Source of the DNA: Timema cristinae
Lineage: Eukaryota > Arthropoda > Insecta > Phasmatodea > Timematidae
Length of the DNA stretch: 64,000 nucleotides
Direction of reading: 5' to 3'
NCBI GenBank assembly: GCA_039000515.1
Contig: JBCFYV010000001.1
Location: forward strand, 68,007,030-68,071,029
The notes under the pieces are model-generated. The model was not told where the DNA came from. It worked only from the letters and a program-made list of their open reading frames with translations, and did no database searches. The translations under genes and the position numbers were made by a program. Positions 46,947-58,555 of the stretch are shown piece after piece. Numbering within the stretch: the stretch's first letter is position 1; each line of letters opens with the position of its first letter.

Positions 46947-47665
46947 TGTGTTGATAACACACAGATTTAATGTTTATTTTTACATAAACTGATATTCAAC
47001 TGACTGTATTGGCAGATAAAGAAGTAGAGGAGATCGGAGCGAAATTGTCATTTTAAAATAACTTTCTGTTTGAGGAAATTAATTTTATTACCATACATCA
47101 ATATTTTTATGAGAATATTTTATGGGTTTTTAAATATTCAAGAATTTAACCAAGCGAGTAAAAAAAGGAGTAACATTTTAAATGTAGTTATTTTTGTTAG
47201 GACATGCAGAGTGACCAACCCCAAGGGGGGAGAGGGGGTGTAAAGTGATCCTAGTTTGTAAATGGCTTGTTTAGTTTTTTTAGGACTCCAGATTTGTTGA
47301 AGAGTCTATCAGGAGTGCTTCCGAGCCATTATTGATGAATCCTAACAAATATAATTTAATATTTCCACCTAAACTTTATTTTAATTTCGCCTGGGTAAAG
47401 TGGTCTACCGTATATTTTAAAGAGGCTACAGTGCCCCAACTGTTAATTTTGAAACCACAATGTCATATCATAAAGTAGGCAAGTTGTCTTTACAAAATAA
47501 TATTAGGCCTACTATCTTATTATTACAATCTGAAAGATTAAAGAAAAATTGTTATAACAAAATTTCAACTATAAACTAGAACACAATATTATATTAAGTA
47601 GTATGTTCACCCTAGATCAAATGCTTGTAAAACAAGATTTCTTCGTACAGCAGCAACAAACCGGT

Positions 47666-49389
47666 AGTCGTTGTCACACCAGCCAAATGACAACTACATG
47701 TAGTCATTGTCACACCAGCCAAATGACCACTACATGTAGTAATTGTCACACCAGCCAAATGACCACTACATGTAGTAATTGTCACACCAGCCAAATGACC
47801 ACTACATGTAGTAATTGTCACACCAGCCAAATGACCACTACATGTAGTAATTGTCACACCAGCCAAATGACCACTACATGTAGTAATTGTCACACCAGCC
47901 AAATGACCACTACATGTAGTAATTGTCACACCAGCCAAATGACCACTACATGTAGTAATTGTCACACCAGCCAAATGACCACTACATGTAGTAATTGTCA
48001 CACCAGCCAAATGACAACTACATGTAGTAATTGTCACACCAGCCAAATGACAACTACATGTAGTAATTGTCACACCAGCCAAATGACAACTACATGTAGT
48101 CATTGTCACACCAGCCAAATGACAACTACATGTAGTAATTGTCACACCAGCCAAATGACAACTACATGTAGTAATTGTCACACCAGCCAAATGACAACTA
48201 CATGTAGTAATTGTCACACCAGCCAAATGACAACTACATGTAATTGTCACACCAGCCAAATGACAACTACTGTAGGCATTGTCACACCAGCCAAATGACA
48301 ACTACATTTAGTCATTGTCACACCAGCAAAATGACAACTACATGTAGTCATTGTCAAACCAACCAAATGACAACTACATGTAGTCATTGTCACACCAGCC
48401 AAATGACAACTACATGTAATCATTGTCAAACCAACCAAATGACAACTACATGTAATCATTGTCAAACCAACCAAATGACAACTACATGTAGTCATTGTCA
48501 CACCAGCCAAATGACAACTACATGTAGTCATTGTCAAACCAACCAAATGACAACTACATGTAGTAATTGTCACACCAGTCAAATGACAACTACATGTAGT
48601 AATTGTCACACCAGCCAAATGACAACTACTGTAGTCATTGTCACACCAGTCAAATGACAACTACTGTAGGCATTGTCACACCAGCCAAATGGCAACTACA
48701 TGTAGTCATTGTCAAACCAACCAAATGACCACTACATGTAGTAATTGTCACACCAGCCAAATGACCACTACATGTAGTAATTGTCACACCAGCCAAATGA
48801 CCACTACATGTAGTAATTGTCACACCAGCCAAATGACAACTACATGTAGTAATTGTCACACCAGCCAAATGACAACTACATGTAGTAATTGTCACACCAG
48901 CCAAATGACAACTACTGTAGTCATTGTCACACCAGCCAAATGACAACTACATGTAGTAATTGTCACACCAGCCAAATGACAACTACATGTAGTAATTGTC
49001 ACACCAGCCAAATGACAACTACATGTAGTAATTGTCACACCAGCCAAATGACAACTACATGTAATTGTCACACCAGCCAAATGACAACTACTGTAGGCAT
49101 TGTCACACCAGCCAAATGACAACTACATTTAGTCATTGTCACACCAGCAAAATGACAACTACATGTAGTCATTGTCAAACCAACCAAATGACAACTACAT
49201 GTAGTCATTGTCACACCAGCCAAATGACAACTACATGTAATCATTGTCAAACCAACCAAATGACAACTACATGTAATCATTGTCAAACCAACCAAATGAC
49301 AACTACATGTAGTCATTGTCACACCAGCCAAATGACAACTGCATGTAGTCATTGTCAAACCAACCAAATGACAACTACATGTAGTCATA
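47666..49389. repeat. 36-bp minisatellite, about 48 copies, palindrome in each unit
   Basis: Unit AATTGTCACACCAGCCAAAT followed by GACAACTACATGTAGT. Each intact unit holds the 12-base palindrome ACTACATGTAGT. Variants: TCAAACCAACC for TCACACCAGCC, GACCACT for GACAACT, and short units lacking CATG. The unit is a multiple of three, so frames of over 200 codons stay open on both strands. I do not treat them as genes. Confidence 0.97.
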
Positions 49390-49544
49390 GTAATCAAGTT
49401 CCCAAGATGCTGGTTATATATCAGAACCAATACCGAAATTAACGGGGGCAACCTAAATACCCCGGGGGGCCCTACTGACCGGTCTCCCCTATTTCATTTA
49501 TACTCAGATACGTTATCTCATCTGGCAGTGCATGTTTATTGATC

Positions 49545-49735
49545 CAAGAGGCCAAGGTTCGATTTTCAGTTAAGTAAAAAAATGTAATTGGTAGAATCAA
49601 GACGTTCCATTTTAGAGTGGTTAATTAACGGTCGAGGGACTGGGTGTTGTGTCTGTAAAGGAATCAAACTAGTTTGTAGGTCGTGTGCCCATATAATCAG
49701 TATGTTTAGAAAGTGCAAGTGAAATATACTTAATT
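49545..49735 (+). mobile_element. tRNA-derived SINE, family 4, diverged
   Basis: B-box-like AGGTTCGATTTTCAG, then GGACTGGGTGTTGTGTCTGT, TTTGTAGGTCGTGTGCCCAT, ATAATCAGTATGTTTAGAAA and GTGCAAGTGA. It matches 52488-52695 in order. Confidence 0.7.
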
Positions 49736-49837
49736 AAAAAATTGTTTAATAAAGATAACTACTCATTATTGAGCCAATTGTATTCTAAGTGAACACAAAA
49801 TGGAAACCTGTTAATTGAGATGAGACTAGTCCATAGT

Positions 49838-49895
49838 GAGGTGTTGCCGCGTTGTAGTGAGGTGTTGCCGCGTTGTAGTGAGGTGTTGCCGCGTT
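49838..49895. repeat. 20-bp repeat, 3 copies
   Basis: GTGAGGTGTTGCCGCGTTGT and variants, three times in tandem. Confidence 0.9.
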
Positions 49896-50198
49896 GGCTT
49901 TCCATCAAATAGCGTCCCGGGTCAAGTTATCAAGTAATTACCTGAAACGTTCAGGTATTATGTATGTTTGTTGATTGCCAGAAAAAATGAAAGTGCTCGG
50001 TGAATAAACCTCACCACGCCCATTAACACCCCCCCCCCCCAACTCTCTACCCCCGGTGGTGCCACGCCCCAGCCCGCAGCAAAACCCCCCCTGGAATATT
50101 CTAGTTGTTATCAGCAGTATTTTGTTGACTTCATTTGTAGAGTTTCACAAGTCAAATGAAACCTTTGAAGATCTTGTTCTATTAGAGGGTAGATATGT

Positions 50199-50390
50199 GT
50201 CGCGCCGGGTCACTAGGGCTGACTATCAAACTGGATCTAAGGCGTCACGCAATAGACTAGACTGCCGATTACCGAAAGATCGGGTTCTAACCTCACTCAA
50301 GCGTACCTACGGTATTTTTTTCTATATTGCTTTACTCTCTCCCTCCACGCAAATGCGAGTAGTCTTTCTCTGAATTCAACCTTCCACACA
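50199..50390 (+). mobile_element. Degenerate family 2 SINE
   Basis: TAGACTAGACTGCCGATTAC, B-box-like GGGTTCTAACCTC, then TCCACGCAAATGCGAGTAG and TTCAACCTTCC. The plus-strand frame over it is a by-product. Confidence 0.6.
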
Positions 50391-50652
50391 TAATATAATG
50401 TGCTCACATATGCTGACTTGACCTGGACTGGACCTCCCGTCCTACAGAAAGTCAACCAGTGCTATGGAAAAACATGTTGAGTGTAAAGTCATTCATTGAA
50501 GTCATTTGGGATGAAAAGCGAGTAGCACAACCCAACAACATATTTAGTGTAAAAACGTTATCGCAGTTAATTTATTACAAATCAAAAAGATATACGTACA
50601 CACACATATACACAAATATAAATATATTCATAAGTGTTTTTAAATTTATTTT

Positions 50653-50893
50653 GCACCGCGTTATAGTAACCGTTTGGGTAATACGCTTAAGTAATATTTA
50701 TGCTAATTATTATGAATAGGGAAGGTTAATTTAGAGGAAGTGAACTCGCCTTTGTGTGCAAGGAGAGTGGTAAACCATTTAGGAACAACCTCTCCCCTCC
50801 CCCCCTCAGTTCACCCAACTGATATTCAAACCTCGATCTCCCCTTCCTCAGCAGTCTGGCTCAACACGAAACTAGTGCGATAGCAACCAAGAC
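50653..50893 (-). mobile_element. tRNA-derived SINE, family 2
   Basis: Tail complement CACCGCGTTATAGTAACCG, body with TTAGAGGAAGTGAACTCGCC, B-box complement ATTCAAACCTCGATCTCCCC, and an eroded head. Confidence 0.75.
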
Positions 50894-50898
50894 TGGTC

Positions 50899-51008
50899 AC
50901 ACATACACACATACATACACACACATACATACTTACATACACACATACACACATACATACATACATACATACATACATACATACATACATACATACATAC
51001 ACACATAC
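50899..51008. repeat. CATA/CACA microsatellite
   Basis: ACATACATACATAC with interspersed CACA steps. It directly follows the head end of the preceding SINE. Confidence 0.97.
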
Positions 51009-51510
51009 TCATGGATACAAGCACACGCACATACGCACATATAAACGCACACATACACTTATATATTTAGAGTTAAATTTGTATCATCTAAAAGCTTGAA
51101 AAGTTATTAGATCTACTCATACATCAAGCCATGTTAGCTGCAGCTGTGACTTTTAATAGATAATATCAATACATTTAAAATAATACTATTAATATAGTAA
51201 TATGCTATCCATTTTGTCCTCAAGAAAGCTCTTATGAGAATTGGACTGGTGCTTAATAATACTATAGGCCATCTCCTGTCAGTTTCCAGCATGTTTTACC
51301 AACCGTTATAAACTAATTACAATTATGACCGTAGTATCATTTATAGGAAATAAACTTATTTATGTTGAGAAAGAATGAAAAACTATTTATGAATATCACC
51401 CATCAATAGCGATATGAACCCATAAATAGCTATTACAAAAAAAAACAACCTAAATGAGCTTGGCATTTATACTGCGTGACTACCGACTCATGTGGCTGCA
51501 ATGCTAATTT

Positions 51511-51970
51511 GTTTCGATGGCATAGCAATCATTATTAGGCCCAATTGATATGATTTAGTCTCCATTCACTCAGATGTAGATATGATTGTCTGTCTCCTGG
51601 TTGTTTCTATGGCATAGCAATCATTATTAGGCCCAATTGATATGATTTAGTCTCCATTCACTCAGATGTAGATATGATTGTCTGTCTCCTGGTTGTTTCT
51701 ATGGCATAGCAATCATTATTAGGCCCAATTGATATGATTTAGTCTCCATTCACTCAGATGTAGATATGATTGTCTGTCTCCTGGTTGTTTCTATGGCATA
51801 GCAATCATTATTAGGCCCAATTGATATGATTTAGTCTCCATTCACTCAGTTGTAAATATGATTGTCTGTCTCCTGGTTGTTTCTATGGCATAGCAATCAT
51901 TATTAGGCCAATTGATATGATTTAGTCTCCATTCACTCAGTTGTAAATATGATTGTCTGTCTCCTGGTTG
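51511..51970. repeat. 92-bp minisatellite, 5 copies
   Basis: Unit contains TCTATGGCATAGCAATCATT, ATTAGGCCCAATTGATATGA and TTAGTCTCCATTCACTCAG. The first three copies have CAGATGTAGATATG and the last two CAGTTGTAAATATG. Confidence 0.95.
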
Positions 51971-52455
51971 TTGTTGCCGGTGAATATTGGTCATCGCTAA
52001 CGTACTGCCTTCCTTGTGAACACTTCTCAGCCATGCGAGACCTGTCCACATACTCGTATATGGAGCAATATGTGGACTTGCCAACCAGATGGCGGGAGAG
52101 GAACCGTGTCTGGTTTCACTCAAACATTCTCCAGGTTTACCCACATTTTGTGATAGAAGGGACTAACCCAAGTTTGGGGGCAGTTACAGATCCAACCTGT
52201 CAAGTTTGGTTGTCCCTCTGTCTATTTATAAACTTAGAGAATATTGACAGTTTAGAAATTACTGAGCTACATGTGTTCCGGTACATTTCCCGCCAATACT
52301 TGTTTCTTTGTGCCTCATCAGCCGGGGTAGCATTTTTTTATTCCTGTATCAACAGATTCAAGGTTCTATTTTTACATGGATTCATTTACTTGATAACGAC
52401 ACATGTTCAAAACCTAATTTTTAATGTCACTATAGTTTTGAAATATCCTGAATAA
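51949..52455 (+). CDS. Unrecognised 168-codon open frame after the 92-bp array
   Basis: Seen: the longest non-repetitive frame outside the left-hand gene. It starts MIVCLLVVVAGEYWSSLTYC, the first few residues coming from the last array unit. The middle is rich in charged and aromatic residues (YMEQYVDLPTRWRERNRVWF), and the C-terminal part is hydrophobic (YLFLCASSAGVAFFYSC, FLHGFIYLITTHVQN) with possible membrane segments. The TAA stop is part of an AATAAA word, followed by a SINE at 52488. No family recognised. It could be a terminal exon, an element fragment or chance. Confidence 0.3.
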   Translation: MIVCLLVVVAGEYWSSLTYCLPCEHFSAMRDLSTYSYMEQYVDLPTRWRERNRVWFHSNILQVYPHFVIEGTNPSLGAVTDPTCQVWLSLCLFINLENIDSLEITELHVFRYISRQYLFLCASSAGVAFFYSCINRFKVLFLHGFIYLITTHVQNLIFNVTIVLKYPE

Positions 52456-52487
52456 ACGTTTCTTGTCCAACACCTTGTTCTTCAGTC

Positions 52488-52695
52488 TGTAGCGGGTCTT
52501 GGGTTCGATTCCCGGCATGGTCGAAAAGCGTATCATTGGTGAAATGTAGGTTTCCCCTTCTTTCATGGCAGTGTCGAAGTGACGGCCGGAGGACTGGATG
52601 TTGTGTCTGTTCTAGATTTAAGTTAGTTTATAAGTCGTGTGCTGATATAATCAGTCGGTTCAGAAAGTGCACGTGACCTCAAAAAATAAAATAAA
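52488..52695 (+). mobile_element. tRNA-derived SINE, family 4
   Basis: B-box GGGTTCGATTCCCGGC, then AGGTTTCCCCTTCTTTCATG, GGACTGGATGTTGTGTCTGT, TATAATCAGTCGGTTCAGAA and GTGCACGTGA, ending in an AATAAAATAAAA tail. The A-box half is missing or too eroded to see. Confidence 0.75.
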
Positions 52696-53161
52696 AATAA
52701 TGATAAATGTTATCGTTTAGATTTAATGGTTTCAAAGAGAAAATAAATGCCCTCCATATATGCCTGGTCACGGCCGTCTATATAGACAGGCCGGAATACT
52801 GAAGTTTGGCAACACTGCGTTGAGGATGATTCAGTCCAGTTTGTTTGTTTACTTGTTTTGAAACTTTGAGTGGTTCATGCTCCTATTGCATTATGTTCTG
52901 GGTCCTATAGCAAGACATAATTAGATGAAAACTTTGAGGATAGGTTTAGTGAGAGTCAACTAACAGAAATAATCCTGGGTTTTGTACATTCGGAACGCAT
53001 TGTTGCATTGATTTCTAGTTGTGCGCGGTGCGCAACCAGAGGACCAACAATTTGAGGATTGGAGTTAGTGGACATAGGCCAACAATAATGAAGGTTTTAT
53101 TAATAGAAATGTTATAAAATAAGTTTCTTCAGCTCATAATCCGAAAAAACTTTTCCCATGC

Positions 53162-53402
53162 ACCCGCTTCAGTGGCCGCACAGTCTAAGGCGCTACTCTC
53201 GCAGTAGACTAGAGTGCCAAGGACGGGACGATGGAGGCTCTAAAGTCCTATGTATTGAAGGTATTTTTCCAAAATGGTTTTCCACTCTCCCCCATGCAAA
53301 TGCGGGTAAACGTCCATAAATATAACCTTCCTCGTTCTTAAAACCACCAGCCTAAATTAGTAAATAAGCATTTACTAACGGATACTAAAACGCAGTGCTA
53401 AA
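53162..53402 (+). mobile_element. tRNA-derived SINE, family 2
   Basis: Head CAGTGGCCGCACAGTCTAAG, TAGACTAGAGTGCCAAGGAC, an eroded B-box, body ATGGTTTTCCACTCTCCCCC and CAAATGCGGGTAAACG, and tail AAAACGCAGTGCTAAAAT. Confidence 0.78.
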
Positions 53403-53704
53403 ATACTTTCCCTGTGTTTGGACTATAAATACATTTGCAAGAATCCAAATTCAGATCAATTTATTGATAATGTTTTTGAGGTAATTCCTTGCGTGAATTA
53501 TTTTCTTTGATTTCGTCAACGTTTGTAAATTTACTTCCTATCAACTAGATCAAGAAAGGAGTGAAAAACTTTGCAGTGAAAATTCTTGTTCAGAAAAGAA
53601 GATAAGTTAAACACTTTAAAAAGTAATGTTTCAAAATTATTTAGCTAAAGGCTAATACGTGTTCAAAGCAATTACATAAATTTTAATAAAATATTTGTTT
53701 AAAG

Positions 53705-53785
53705 AGTTACACCTGGACATGGGAAATGAACCCTGTCCTTCGGATTAGTGCAACAATGCTCTTTCTAGGCTTTGAGCCAGTGCCC
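53705..53785 (-). mobile_element. Degenerate tRNA-like fragment, family 3
   Basis: CACCTGGACATGGGAAATGA, ACCCTGTCCTTCGGATTAGT and GCTCTTTCTAGGCTTTGAGCC resemble the inverted tRNA-like arm seen at 62820. Eroded. Confidence 0.4.
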
Positions 53786-54204
53786 TTTAGTAAATGTCAT
53801 CATAATATTCTAATCGTGTTTGTGAACGGTACATAAACTTTACCTAGCAAATTTATTTTAAAATTATTATTTAAAAGTTTATTTGTTGTATTTTTCAACC
53901 TCTGAAGTATTTTTGTTTAATGATATACGTAAAACATGTTCATATTAATTGTCGGTATCGTTCAAAGTGTCTATCAGTTTTTAAATGAAGAGAACTGTAA
54001 ATATTCACACAATTCTCTGTAAGAACCAGCAGATTACTAGGCCTCATGACGTCACTACAAGCGGCGTTGCCACATTTAACACTCTGGCGTGTAACTAAAG
54101 ATCGTATAATGCAAACCAATGCTAATGCATACTCATTGGCAATTCACCAAGAACTAAAGTGATTTCAATGATTTTATCATATGTCAAAAATTAAGGAAAA
54201 TAAC

Positions 54205-55800
54205 TTAAATAAATGGTACGGAACTCCTCAGAAACTTTATCCCGCTATTGTTTAGAAATGGAGATATTTACTCAAAACTCTTAATATATGTGAAACGAAA
54301 TAACAATTATACATTTTTATTTAAAACGAGAAAAAATTGCGTTAAACATAGTTAAACCTTTTTATTTTACCCTTCAATTTTAAATTTTATAATTCTTTTT
54401 TTTAGAGAAATAAAGTTGTCATTTGTATGTTTGGACCAATAAAAAATATCGATATGTGGTTCCCAAGAATCAACACTTCGTATTAATTTCAACTTTCGGT
54501 TAAAATTTTCGACATTTTTTTTTTCATGTCATCGCATTGCTATTAAATTCCTCACTTATAGTTTTGACCAATAAAATAGGTAAATATTGACTATTAAGTC
54601 TAAAATGATAAAGATTCATCATTGTTGTACGAACATTTCCTCTAAGAGGTTAAAGGAAAAGGAACAAAGTTTTAGCGAGACTTACTAATATTTACTTCCT
54701 CTATGGCATTGGAGAATTATTTCGTTAAATCTCAAGTAGTATATCTGTACAATTAAAGCAAACAAAATTGTATTAATATATTTGCCAATTTCTCAGAAAA
54801 TATTGGTTTTATAAAAATAGATTTAAAATAAAAGTTTTGTATTTATAATCGTACTGCAATTTTGAAACTATAAGTTATTTAGTATTTAAAATAGTTGCAA
54901 AGATACGTAAATTTCCGCTTCTGTAAGGTACCCCAAAATTCATTTTCATTGGAAAATTAAAATATCCATTTTATTTATACTCTTAATTAAGGCCTAGATA
55001 CGAATTTTAACCAAAATCGTTAAAGCCGATTTTGAGAAAATAGAGTTTTTCTCTTTTCATCCTTTTCTGAACTACTCTTAATTTTAGGCTAGACAGAACA
55101 CAAAAGAATTGCAAAATGCACTTTTTAGGGCTCGGGGGTCAGCAAAAAATGACATTCATCAACCTCTCAGGTTAGGTTTTTTTCTTTACGGTCGCAATAC
55201 TTTACTTAAATGTTCGAAAAGTTCAAAAATTCATATATTGCGTTTAGCTTGAAAATGATTGGTTTTACAAAAATATGTTTCAAACAAACAATTTTTATTA
55301 TAAATTTACCTACGTACATATTTGCAATGATAAGTAATTTCATATCTCGAAGTGTTACGGGAATCTGAAAAACGCGAATTTACACATCAGACCGGAGCCC
55401 TTAAAGTCATTTTGACGAAAAATTGAGATTAACCATTTTGTTTGGAATATGATTGCATGTTAAGAAATGAAATTTAATCAAAATATTTAGAGACGATTTT
55501 GATGAAATCGATTTGTACTCTTTTCGCCCTTCAGTATAGACTACCCTTAATTTTAGGGTTAGATATCCAATTCCAAAAATCCCTCGGGGCAACCCTATGG
55601 AAACCCTAGCTAGATAGTAAGTTTTAGTCCAATCGGTAAAATAATTTAGGTTCTACTCCAAGGTACAGACATACAGAAATTCAAAACATATTTTTTTGGA
55701 TCTGGGGGGTCATGAAACGTTGAAATTGATCAAAATCTTTAGTTCGATTTTTTTGGAGGATCACAATACTTTCTCTACCTGTAAGGTAGTGAGAAAGTCT
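54205..55800 (+). repeat. 1.5-kb dispersed AT-rich repeat, copy 2
   Basis: Collinear with 13325-14850 (TTGTATGTTTGGACCAATAA, CTCTAAGAGGTTAAAGGAAA, ATCACAATACTTTCTCTACC), with scattered differences and indels. The left edge AAATAAATGGTACGGAACT also occurs near 11853. It has the same internal duplication of the half-kb module. Confidence 0.8.
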
Positions 55801-56295
55801 AAACGAGACGAATATTAATAATTATAACTTACTGGAATTTTTTGGGATCAATGATTCACTTGGATCAGCGTCACGAGGCACAAATTATCGCAGCAGGAGA
55901 TCGAACTAGAAGCTATTTCTTGTTAATATCAATATTCAATCGCAATGCTTATTAAACCATAATAAACTAGCACTAAACAGTGCGAAACCTCATTCGTTTC
56001 CATGTATTATGCACTTTTAATATATTGTTACGTTTTGTTACGAAGCCCTGGTCTCGCAACAATAAACCCCCGAGACGGCCGCTAGTGATTAACAAAGCAC
56101 AAAGTAGCTGATGAAAGCGTGACAGGTGAATAGAGCGACAATAGCTCAAAGAAAGCGGTGATAAAGCCACGTCAAAGTTAAAAATAGGCCTACCATCTTA
56201 TAACATCTATAAATAGGCCTACAGTACTTTACGTAATGTTGCACACAAGTTATGTCGTAATTGGATAATTATGTTAAAAATGAATCCTCTCTTAC

Positions 56296-56600
56296 CTGGC
56301 GGCATCCCTCTCCTCTAAAAAAAGGAGTAACAAAGAACAAGAAGTGAATATAAAACAATAAACCATGATTAAAGTGAAGTACCTAAGAACACCTAGGAGC
56401 CTGTTAGACGTGGCACTTTCAACTCAAGTGTTGCGCTGCCCAGGATGGAATGTAAGCCCAGAGTGGCCGGCGCATGCGCAACCCTTACGTCCCATGGCGC
56501 CGCGACGACTCTTGTAGGGAGGGAGTCATAAAGTGGATTATTTACTGCCCGCCCCGTGGCTACATTCACAACTACCATAGGGTGGGAGGGAGGAAACTAT
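56296..56600 (-). promoter_or_regulatory. Candidate promoter and first exon (minus strand)
   Basis: A GC-richer patch with GCGCATGCGC (56470-56479), the core of NRF-1-type promoter sites. Downstream on the minus strand, ATGCCGCCAG (56305-56296) runs into a consensus donor GTAAGAG. The layout fits a TATA-less promoter with a short first exon. No following exon was found on the minus strand, so the gene is unproven. Confidence 0.25.
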
Positions 56601-56737
56601 CCTATAAGCTGCTCCATAGTGGAAACAAGCAAGGTGAGCTTTGATAACTTTCTGGGAAACTAGGGGCGCATGCTGAGATGAATGACAAGAGGACGTTAAC
56701 TCCTGTACATAGCTCACTTGGAGCATCAAAATAATCT

Positions 56738-57130
56738 TCAATTTGAGAAATGACAGCTATACATGGGACTCGAACCCAGGACCTTTGCGATATCCAGGAT
56801 TGATCCTGTACTCAAGGTAGAGCTTCACTCATATCTTAAGGCAAAGTCTGTGATGGACGTCTACAATGATCTATAACTGATACCACAGTCGGCGGTAGCT
56901 CAGGTGTTCGGCTTTATGCTACAGAGTCGACAGTGGATGTGGTATTATTATTACATATAAAAGTAGCAGATGATTTCCACACGTCCATCACAGACTCTGC
57001 CTTATAATATGAGTGAAGAATGACCCTGGGCACGGGGCAAATCCTGGATAGCTCAGGGGTTAAAGCATTGGCGTACTAAGCACAGTGTCACGGCTTCGAT
57101 TCCCGTGTACAGGTGTACTTACGAATATAA
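56738..57130. mobile_element. Palindromic unit of two head-to-head tRNA-like SINE arms, locus B
   Basis: The left arm (about 56740-56860) is inverted: GAGAAATGACAGCTATACAT, ACTCGAACCCAGGACCTTTG, TTCACTCATATCTTAAGGCA, TGTGATGGACGT. The right arm (about 56960-57125) is direct: GTCCATCACAGACTCTGCCT, ATGAGTGAAGAATGACCCTG, TAGCTCAGGGGTTAAAGC, GCTTCGATTCCCGTGTACAG. The centre (56860-56955) differs from locus A and itself holds CGGTAGCTCAGGTGTTCGG. Confidence 0.7.
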
Positions 57131-57954
57131 CCTAACCTTACCTAACTGTTGTAGAACATAACTATTTATTTAAAACCCAACCTTTTACTGTAACAAATCC
57201 CGGTTGCAGTTTCTAGCACTTCTACACTCTTTCCTTTTAATAAGGAGTCTTTGGGATGGTTTAAATTTGATTGGATTGTCTATACATAAAATATAACTAT
57301 ATTTTCAAATACACTAATTCGTAAATCAAGTGAGCTCGTTTTTATATCTAAAGTAGGCCTATTTATTAGATGACCTGAATACTATTACTATTTATTTGGC
57401 ACAATAGCTCTGGATTTTCACGCGAGTTGGGTTCTAGTCATCATCATTAAACTGTAGGCAGATGATGGGGTAACATAATTTGATAAATAAATACGTTTTT
57501 TTAAAAACTAACTCTTTCAATTCCTAGAGTTTTACTATCAGAGCTAACCAGAGATATGGGATAGTTGTAGACGTTATCATTTGAGTTGAGTTATGAATCA
57601 ATTAATGAGTTTCTTTAATGAAATATCATGCAAATACTAAATGACTAAACATAATTTTTATTCTCCAGCGTTTCCAAGGCCTTTAATTCTAGAATTGATA
57701 GGATGTAAAAGAATAAAGTATCATATTGTGTCATAAGTATGTATAAGGAATTATATAAATAGGCCCGAGATATAATTAAACAGTATTACAGCGCGTTATG
57801 TCAATTACATTAAGACATTTCTATTACTGATTTCTGACACTAGTGTGAAGAGAGATCCCTAACAGTGTCGTTTTGATATAAGTTAGGAGAATAAATACTA
57901 TTAATGCGTTTTTAAATAATTATAAAAAATAAGTACTATTAGTGAGTCGTGTCC

Positions 57955-58205
57955 ATAATTATTATTATTACTACCCGTTCGGGTTATACGCACTTACGCT
58001 AATGTGTAATGGTAGGGTGATTGTGAATGAAATGAGGACCTACAGTTTAACGTGGGATACGAACCACGGTGGAGGCCCATTCCACACATTCACAAGATGT
58101 GATTAATACACGTCTTGTCTGAGGGGAAGGAAGGATTTGGCAATCAGAGGCGGACCGAGGATTGAACCCCGGACCCTAGCACAGAGGTCTGACCACAAGG
58201 TCACC
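57955..58205 (-). mobile_element. tRNA-derived SINE, family 1
   Basis: ATT repeat at left, then ACTACCCGTTCGGGTTATAC (the GCACCGCGTCTT block is missing), CGAACCACGGTGGAGGCC, B-box complement GGATTGAACCCCGG, and an eroded head CAAGGTCACC. Confidence 0.88.
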
Positions 58206-58555
58206 TAATTATCTCCATAGTTAATATTTAATATGTTTGAGGAGGGTCGTACATACCGTCCTCTGGTTTTTGTGCGACTGTATGTTGCGAGCAATGTTTT
58301 GCTCTGGTTTCTCTATTATTTCTCTTGTCTTGTGCTTCCCCTTATTTGATAAAATAACGAGCCTACATAACAAAGTGTTTGGTTCCGATTATCGAGTTTG
58401 GCAGTTTTATATTTGCGGTGATACACTTAAAGAGAAATTGTTTAAGATATACATAAATAATTAGAGAAAAAGAGTGTGCATATTAATTTCGTTAAATAGT
58501 TAAAAGTCAATTTAAAATTATTTTAGCTCAGAAACTAATGTTTTTTTGTTTTTTT

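Noticed and set aside
47666..49389. CRISPR-like regular 36-bp periodicity
   Set aside because: Units follow one another directly without unique spacers, and the context is eukaryotic.
47603..49451. Frames of 76-231 codons on both strands with 12-residue repeats (TSQMTTTCSNCH)
   Set aside because: They are produced by a 36-bp repeat unit that is a multiple of three. Both strands stay open equally, and there is no non-repetitive coding sequence next to them.
49999..50100. C-rich run and GC-rich patch as a CpG promoter
   Set aside because: Mostly a homopolymer C run with low-complexity neighbours and few CpG dinucleotides. No splice donor or motif follows.
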